The notes under the pieces are model-generated. The model was not told the DNA's origin, searched no databases, and worked only from the letters and a program-made list of their open reading frames with translations. Position numbers and translations under genes: made by a program. Below, piece after piece: positions 59,155 through 64,000 of a stretch of DNA of 64,000 nucleotides; position 1 is the first letter of the stretch, and each line of letters opens with the position of its first letter. This stretch comes from Nephrocerus scutellatus (taxonomy: Eukaryota; Arthropoda; Insecta; Diptera; Pipunculidae). The stretch lies in assembly GCA_947095585.1 (NCBI GenBank), contig OX352762.1:97748249-97812248 (forward strand), read 5' to 3'.

Positions 59155-59985
59155 TTCGCCGCTTGTTAAAAAAGCGAAACAGGAAACATTCCTATGATGT
59201 TCAATCGATTCGATTGTTTTCGCGATATTTACGTCACCAATAAGTTTTATCGCGCGGTTCTGAACTCCGTCTAGTAGATGCAATGTGGTCTTTGGGGCAC
59301 CTGCCCAGACAATACAGTTATATTCAAGTTTAGAGCCTTGTAAATAGTTGCTAAATCGAAGGAGTTAATTAGATTTTGCACCGTTTTAGGAAACCTACAC
59401 ATTTCGCAGCATTCTTAGCGATGGCAAATATGTGGTCGTTGTTAACGCACATACCTAGAATTTCGAGTTTTTCAGTTTCTTCGATGCAAGATCCATTCAT
59501 GGATAAAGGTTGGGAGTTTAAATTACGCTTGGACGACTGAAGACAGCATTGCGTTAGTGAATAGACTGGTTCCACTTTTCAATGAGATAAGCCATCAGGT
59601 CACCTGTAGAACGTTGCCTGCGAAAACCGTACTGCTGGTCACTAAGGAATTCACGTGTTTCTAGGTATTACATAAGCTTACGATTGATTGGGATTTCCAT
59701 GACCTTGGAAAGTATGGATGTTAGCGCAATGGGTCGGTACGAGAAAAGAGATGACGTTTCGCCTTTTTTAGAAACAGGCTGGATAAAGGCTGTTTTCCAA
59801 TTCCTTGGGAAGACTCCAGAAGAATAAGAGAAATGGAAAAGTCTGCGCAGTGGTAATGCCAACGTTGAAGAACACCTCTTCAAAACTATAACGGGAATGC
59901 CATCAGGCCCAGCAGATTTATGAATGTTGCCACTTGACGAGTACGAAAGTAAATCTGTCCCATAGAGGATTTAACTCATGTACAG
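59155..59985 (-). pseudogene. CR1-like non-LTR retrotransposon, copy H (internally deleted)
   Basis: The C-terminal/thumb part (59155-59550, with LSMNGSCIEETEKLEILGMC) is joined near 59555 directly to the RT finger region (59556-59940, with STLALPLRRLFHFSYSSGVF and LFSYRPIALTSILSKVMEI). The palm with motif A and the ADD box is missing. The 3' UTR is also absent, so both ends are incomplete. Confidence 0.85.
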
Positions 59986-60369
59986 GCGTCGACAACGCGT
60001 TTGAAAGGACATCAAAAATAAAAAAACCAACAGACAAAGTCAAGTTAAATAAAAGTTTTTAATTAGATTTCGTCGAAATGTACTAGGCGGTAGCCAGTCG
60101 ACTGTGTACTTATCGATGTTGCTATATATTTTGTTGCAATAGAGACTTCTCTGTTTTAGAGTTGCAAAAAATCGAAAATCTGTCTAAGTAAACTCTCACT
60201 TTTTGCTGTCAGATTTCCGTAAAAATCATCTGGCTCCTCACAATTTATGTAAAAAGTTTAAATATGAATTTGCATCCCAATACGTTCAGCCGTTTGGGCT
60301 GTTGAGGGAACACAGACAGACACAAATACAAATACAGACGGACTGAGTCTTCTGACTTCTTCCCGAGAA
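59986..60369. repeat. Dispersed repeat tail
   Basis: The segment 60250-60360 (aatacgttcagccgtttggg, cacagacagacacaaatac) resembles the 3' ends of insect interspersed repeats such as 59056-59117. Extent uncertain. Confidence 0.4.
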
Positions 60370-62021
60370 GTTAGAAAACAGCCTTTGTCCAGCCTGTACC
60401 TAAAAAATACGAGCCGTCGTCGTTTTCTTCTTCGTACCGACCCATACAACCTACGTCAGTTCTTTCCAAAGTCATAAGCCGCTGATTAATCGAAAGCTTA
60501 TAAAATAGTTAGAAACACAAGAGCGGCACTACGGATTTCTTAGGCAACGTTCTACTGATGATTTGGCGACATAATTGAACCAGTCTATTAATCTTTTTTT
60601 CACACGCCCGTAGAAGAAAGTGACTGTTTCATACACTATAACCTAGCTTCTAAAGTAGCCGTTACAAACACTAGTGAGTTAACTTATAAAATACTTTTGT
60701 TATTTACTGAAGTCACAGCAAACATAGATTCTCAGAGTAATTTTGCATAACCGGTATTTCCAAGCGTTTTCCCATAATTTGGCATAATTATAGTGTCAAC
60801 GAAATCCTACTTATTTGAACAAGTAACTGGGTTTGGAACCGCTCAATTCAAGTTGTTTTTGACAGTTTCAAGTTTGAAAAATCCAGCCTAAATGCAGGCG
60901 TTACCCAGCAGTCATTTTGTCCCCTACACTCTTTCTAATCTTCATTATTGATCTCTTGGTTGATGCTTGAAATCCGATTCATTCTTTTGCTGAAGACAGT
61001 ACTATACCCTTCCCATACAAGTTTAAGGAACGTCACCCCTGAATTCTGACCGATACAGCGTAATAATATGCGTAGAACCAAACAGAGTAGAATTGAATGC
61101 TTCAAAAACGCAAAGCTATCTTCTTTCGTCCAAGCGAAAATGCTGCGAAATGTAAGGTTATCTAACACAGCGTAAAAAGTCTGATGTCCTGCACTCTGAA
61201 GGCTACTATTTATCAAGACTTTTCTCTCGAACGCGGCTAAGAGGTCAGAATGCTTTTTGCTAAGCACCCAAGTCTCGGATTCATATGTAAGTACTGTAAC
61301 TGTAAAGTAACCACCAGCTTGGATGTTATGGTTGAATTCCTGGATTTGAGGAGTCTTGACAGACTATAGTAGGCTTTGTTGGCTTTAAGCAACCATGCGC
61401 GTATTTCTGGTTCCATGCTGTTATCGGCTGCTACAGTTGACCCGAGATAGTTAAAGGATTGCACTTCAAATTCGCGCCTGCTCGATCTGGGTGAAAGCTC
61501 CCTGTACAGCTTTTCGGTTTCTAGCAACGATGTCAATATTTTCTGCGTAAGCCAGTATCTGAATGGACTAGAGGATTGTTCCTCTCGTAGTTACGTTAGA
61601 GTCTCGGATCACTTTCTTCAACGCCAGGTTGAAGAGGACGCAGGCCAGTCCATATCCCTGTCGGAGCCCGTTATTGATGTTGAATGGGCTTGATAGTGAT
61701 CCGGATATTTTTACTTGGCTTATAACATTGGTCATGGTGCGTATTATTGAGTGTGTACAGACTACCAATAATTTCATCCGCATTACTCGAGACTCTATAG
61801 ACTCTGTAGACTCTACAGGCATTCACCAGTCCACCAATAAACCTATCTTCGGACAACGTACAGTCTGTGGACTAATTTGTCGAGCTCTGTATTTCCGCAT
61901 CAATACGATCCGCATGAGTTCCAGACACGATCTCACAGACTATCCCACGCGGTGCCCGGCATATAGCCTAGCATTATAAGGGTGCAGGCCCCTTAATGCG
62001 TGTGCAAATTATATAAAAAAA
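60370..62021 (+). pseudogene. CR1-like non-LTR retrotransposon, copy I, interrupted by an RTE-like segment
   Basis: RT finger remnants at 60370-60600, motif region ctcttggttgatgcttgaaa and the ADD-box area (eroded to AED) at 60930-61010, and thumb to about 61220 (tgctgcgaaatgtaagg; compare 25052). It resumes at about 61838 with aacctatcttcggac and runs to the family's 3' end, gtgcaaattatataaaaaaa at 62021. The segment 60610-60830 is too eroded to align and may be another insertion. Between 61221 and 61838 lies a minus-strand RTE-like fragment. Confidence 0.72.
61221..61838 (-). pseudogene. RTE-like retrotransposon (family B), palm-thumb fragment
   Basis: The minus strand contains NGLRQGYGLACVLFNLALKK (61600-61680), then EVQSFNYLGSTVAADNSMEP and EIRAWLLKANKAYYSLSRLL (61350-61470). 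The catalytic YADD region between them is lost by frameshift. It is flanked on both sides by CR1-like copy I on the plus strand. Its 3' limit is internal to the family-B coding region, so it is not a simple full 3'-end insertion. Confidence 0.82.
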
Positions 62022-63559
62022 CGAGTATCTATATGGCTTACCACATATAATCAATTTCTACTCTACCTTTAAGTAACTTAGACTAACAAAAATTAACGTT
62101 TTTAAGTAAATACTTACTCCTTCTTATCAGTTCAGCATCAGATGCATACTATATTTGTACTTTCAACTAGAAACAGTTTAAATTATTAAACCTTTGAATA
62201 GACTTAAGACCATACAGCAATCGATTAAGGAAAATCATTATATCATAGAAAGAAAACGCGCATTGTGGGGGAAAATACAATTTCCCTGTTGGAGTATATT
62301 TTTTACAACTTCGCATTCCGACATTCTTTTGCCATAGAAGATCCGACCGCTACCGACCGAAATGTTATATATAGAAAAGTATCATTCCTTTTGTCAACCA
62401 TGCAATGAAACTATGAAATGAATGATTATGAAAAGCTACATGCAATGATTTAAAACAACAACTCCAACTATAGATACCTTAAATTATGCAATGCAAAAAA
62501 CCGACTGACCGACCGATCAACAGACAAACTGATGAGAGGAAAAGTGCAAGTAAATTGTAACATACGAAAGAGCCTAAGCTATTTAAGAAAATTCGCACAA
62601 TGAATGGTGCCGATATTAAAAAAAATGCAAAAAATTCTCTTGTATTTCAAGCGACCATTTTCTGCACAAAACGCAATGTAATTTTCTGCAACGAGTGCTT
62701 CGCTGCCGCACCATCAGTCCGTCAGCAGTTGTTCAAGGCGTTGTCTATATACCGCGCTTTAGTCGCTTTATACTCAAGCCAAAGCAGTACTTCTTTGCTC
62801 AAACTATTTATACGTTACGGTCTCGTCATTGTGGTGTCATTCATTGTCCACGAATTTTAGTTTCGCTTGTCCAATTAGCAACTAATTATGGTCAGTCAGC
62901 GTTGATGGCTGATCCCGCAACTGACGACTGCTTCTGCACTGCAGCTATCAACATAACTATTGCAGCTTCAGTACCGTATATTTATATAATGCAGAAAGAA
63001 AACAATATTCTCATATACAAGTTATACGAGTATGCGTTGTAAGGATTGTAAGCTTTTGCCATTTGTGTTACATGCAGGTACGTTCATGAGACCTTTTTAG
63101 TGATGACGGATTGAAATGTGGGACAGAAAATAACGTTTTGTTTTGAGCTGAATAGAAAAAAGCATGCGAACATATTGTTAATATGTACTGTTATATAAGT
63201 ATAGTTATCCTTTGCAAATACCGTGTAAGATTGTGCCGTCATTCGATTTTGGGGCAAGTACAAATTTTGATCTCTTAAATAGGGAGCTACGCACTGTTAC
63301 TGTCAGAATGTCAGTGAAAACATGTCGATTAACAGACAAGCGTACCCCCTTTCGATGATCTTTTCATTTTGTTTTTATAGTTTTCCATAGTTGTTCATAT
63401 TGCATGGCATACCAAATTAAAACAGTAGCAATGTTATACAATAACAATCTTATACAAAATAAGCTTCAGTTCTATCTTATTTGTAAAATTAAGTTTAATT
63501 CTTTTTTTTTTAATTTTAGCCAATTTACACTTAGTTTAATTGCATCGTAAATTTAAGTT
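62022..63559. other. AT-rich spacer with overlapping open frames, unassigned
   Basis: Frames at 62600-62860 and 62695-63042 (plus) overlap in a slightly GC-richer patch, with no known domain and no clear splice signals. The patch contains catcagtccgtcagc and ctatataccgcg, which loosely resemble initiator and TATA-like strings, but this is not enough to call a promoter. Confidence 0.35.
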
Positions 63560-64000
63560 AGTTATGTCCTATACCCCCTTGTGTGTTCTACCTCTGCGCC
63601 CTGCGCGATCGCGTGCGTTTCCTCGCAATCTGCTTCAGCTCTCCCCAACTCTTCCCCAATTGCCGTGACTACTCATCAACTGTTCTGCGCCATATATTTC
63701 TCGGACGACCCGTTCTTCTACCATCCTGAGATAACGGACTACATTGCATTGCGTAGTTTGCTATGGAACTGTCGCCTTTTCGTAGTATATGACAAATCCA
63801 CTGCCAGTTCCGTCGTTGGATGGTTGTGCCTATTGGTTCCTGACCCGTTCTCTGGTAAAGATGTTCGTTACAGATACGGTTAGGCCAGAAAACCCTTAAC
63901 ATGTTTCGTTGGCACCTTTTTACGAACGTTTGTAATCTTTTTGTAATAGTATCGGTCACCTTCCAAGTGCTGCACCCATACAACAGCACAGATTCAACAT
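63560..64000 (-). pseudogene. RTE-like retrotransposon (family A), second copy, runs off the window
   Basis: Closely matches 38145-38600: MLLYGCSTWKVTDTITKRLQ, RNMLRVFWPNRICNEHLYQ, GQEPIGTTIQRRNWQWICHI and GRRTGRPRNIWRRTVDE. The frame is open for 106 codons at 63669-63989, then breaks near the 3' end. The RT core lies beyond position 64000, so its state cannot be judged. Confidence 0.88.

Noticed and set aside
62695..62770. Core promoter (initiator plus TATA-like string)
   Set aside because: Strings are loose matches, in the wrong order and spacing for a standard promoter, with no supported gene downstream.

Overview
This window is eukaryotic, AT-rich, gene-poor and packed with degenerate transposable elements. 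The element families, short AT-rich spacers, a spliced exon with glutamine runs and a dipteran-style repeat spectrum suggest a higher dipteran fly, plausibly a tephritid. That placement is inference; no species marker is visible. There are no operons, rRNA genes, true tRNA genes or CRISPR arrays. The only convincing host coding segment is one first exon on the minus strand (29991-30490), ending at a consensus splice donor.

Layout. 1-9.6 kb: fragments of an RTE-like retrotransposon and a CR1-like retrotransposon (the second carrying a nested tRNA-derived SINE), then a complete but dead hAT transposon (5236-8109) with 8-bp target-site duplications (TSDs). 9.6-15.6 kb: a mariner-type element split into two halves about 5.2 kb apart. 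Between them lie a 631-bp palindrome-rich element with a 9-bp TSD and a captured RNase H fragment, a G/T-rich degenerate minisatellite, and a CR1-like fragment joined inside the mariner transposase. 15.6-24 kb: mostly AT-rich spacer with two SINEs. 24-29.2 kb: a plus-strand CR1-like copy with an inverted PHD-like segment at its 5' edge, and an RNase-H-bearing non-LTR element. 30 kb: host exon. 32.5-36.8 kb: two nested insertions, CR1-like into a 'TAGCTGACCC' repeat and mariner into an RTE-like fragment. 38.1-40.6 kb: a nearly complete dead RTE-like element. 41.5-43.85 kb: the longest CR1-like copy, with an endonuclease remnant. 44.75-49.62 kb: another non-LTR element whose reverse-transcriptase core has become a 12-unit, 242-bp tandem array (45712-48615). 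50.6-64 kb: a SINE, more RTE-like and CR1-like copies, dispersed repeats, and a second copy of the 38-kb element running off the window end.

The features do not form one pathway. They record successive insertions: LINEs (the probable source of SINE mobility), cut-and-paste elements with target duplications, and later tandem amplification. The most unusual item is the satellite made from an RT catalytic core. Next come the palindromic element carrying an RNase H fragment and a SINE family defined by its own TSDs. The dense, nested, mostly inactive content resembles dipteran heterochromatin or a piRNA cluster, but small-RNA data would be needed to show that.
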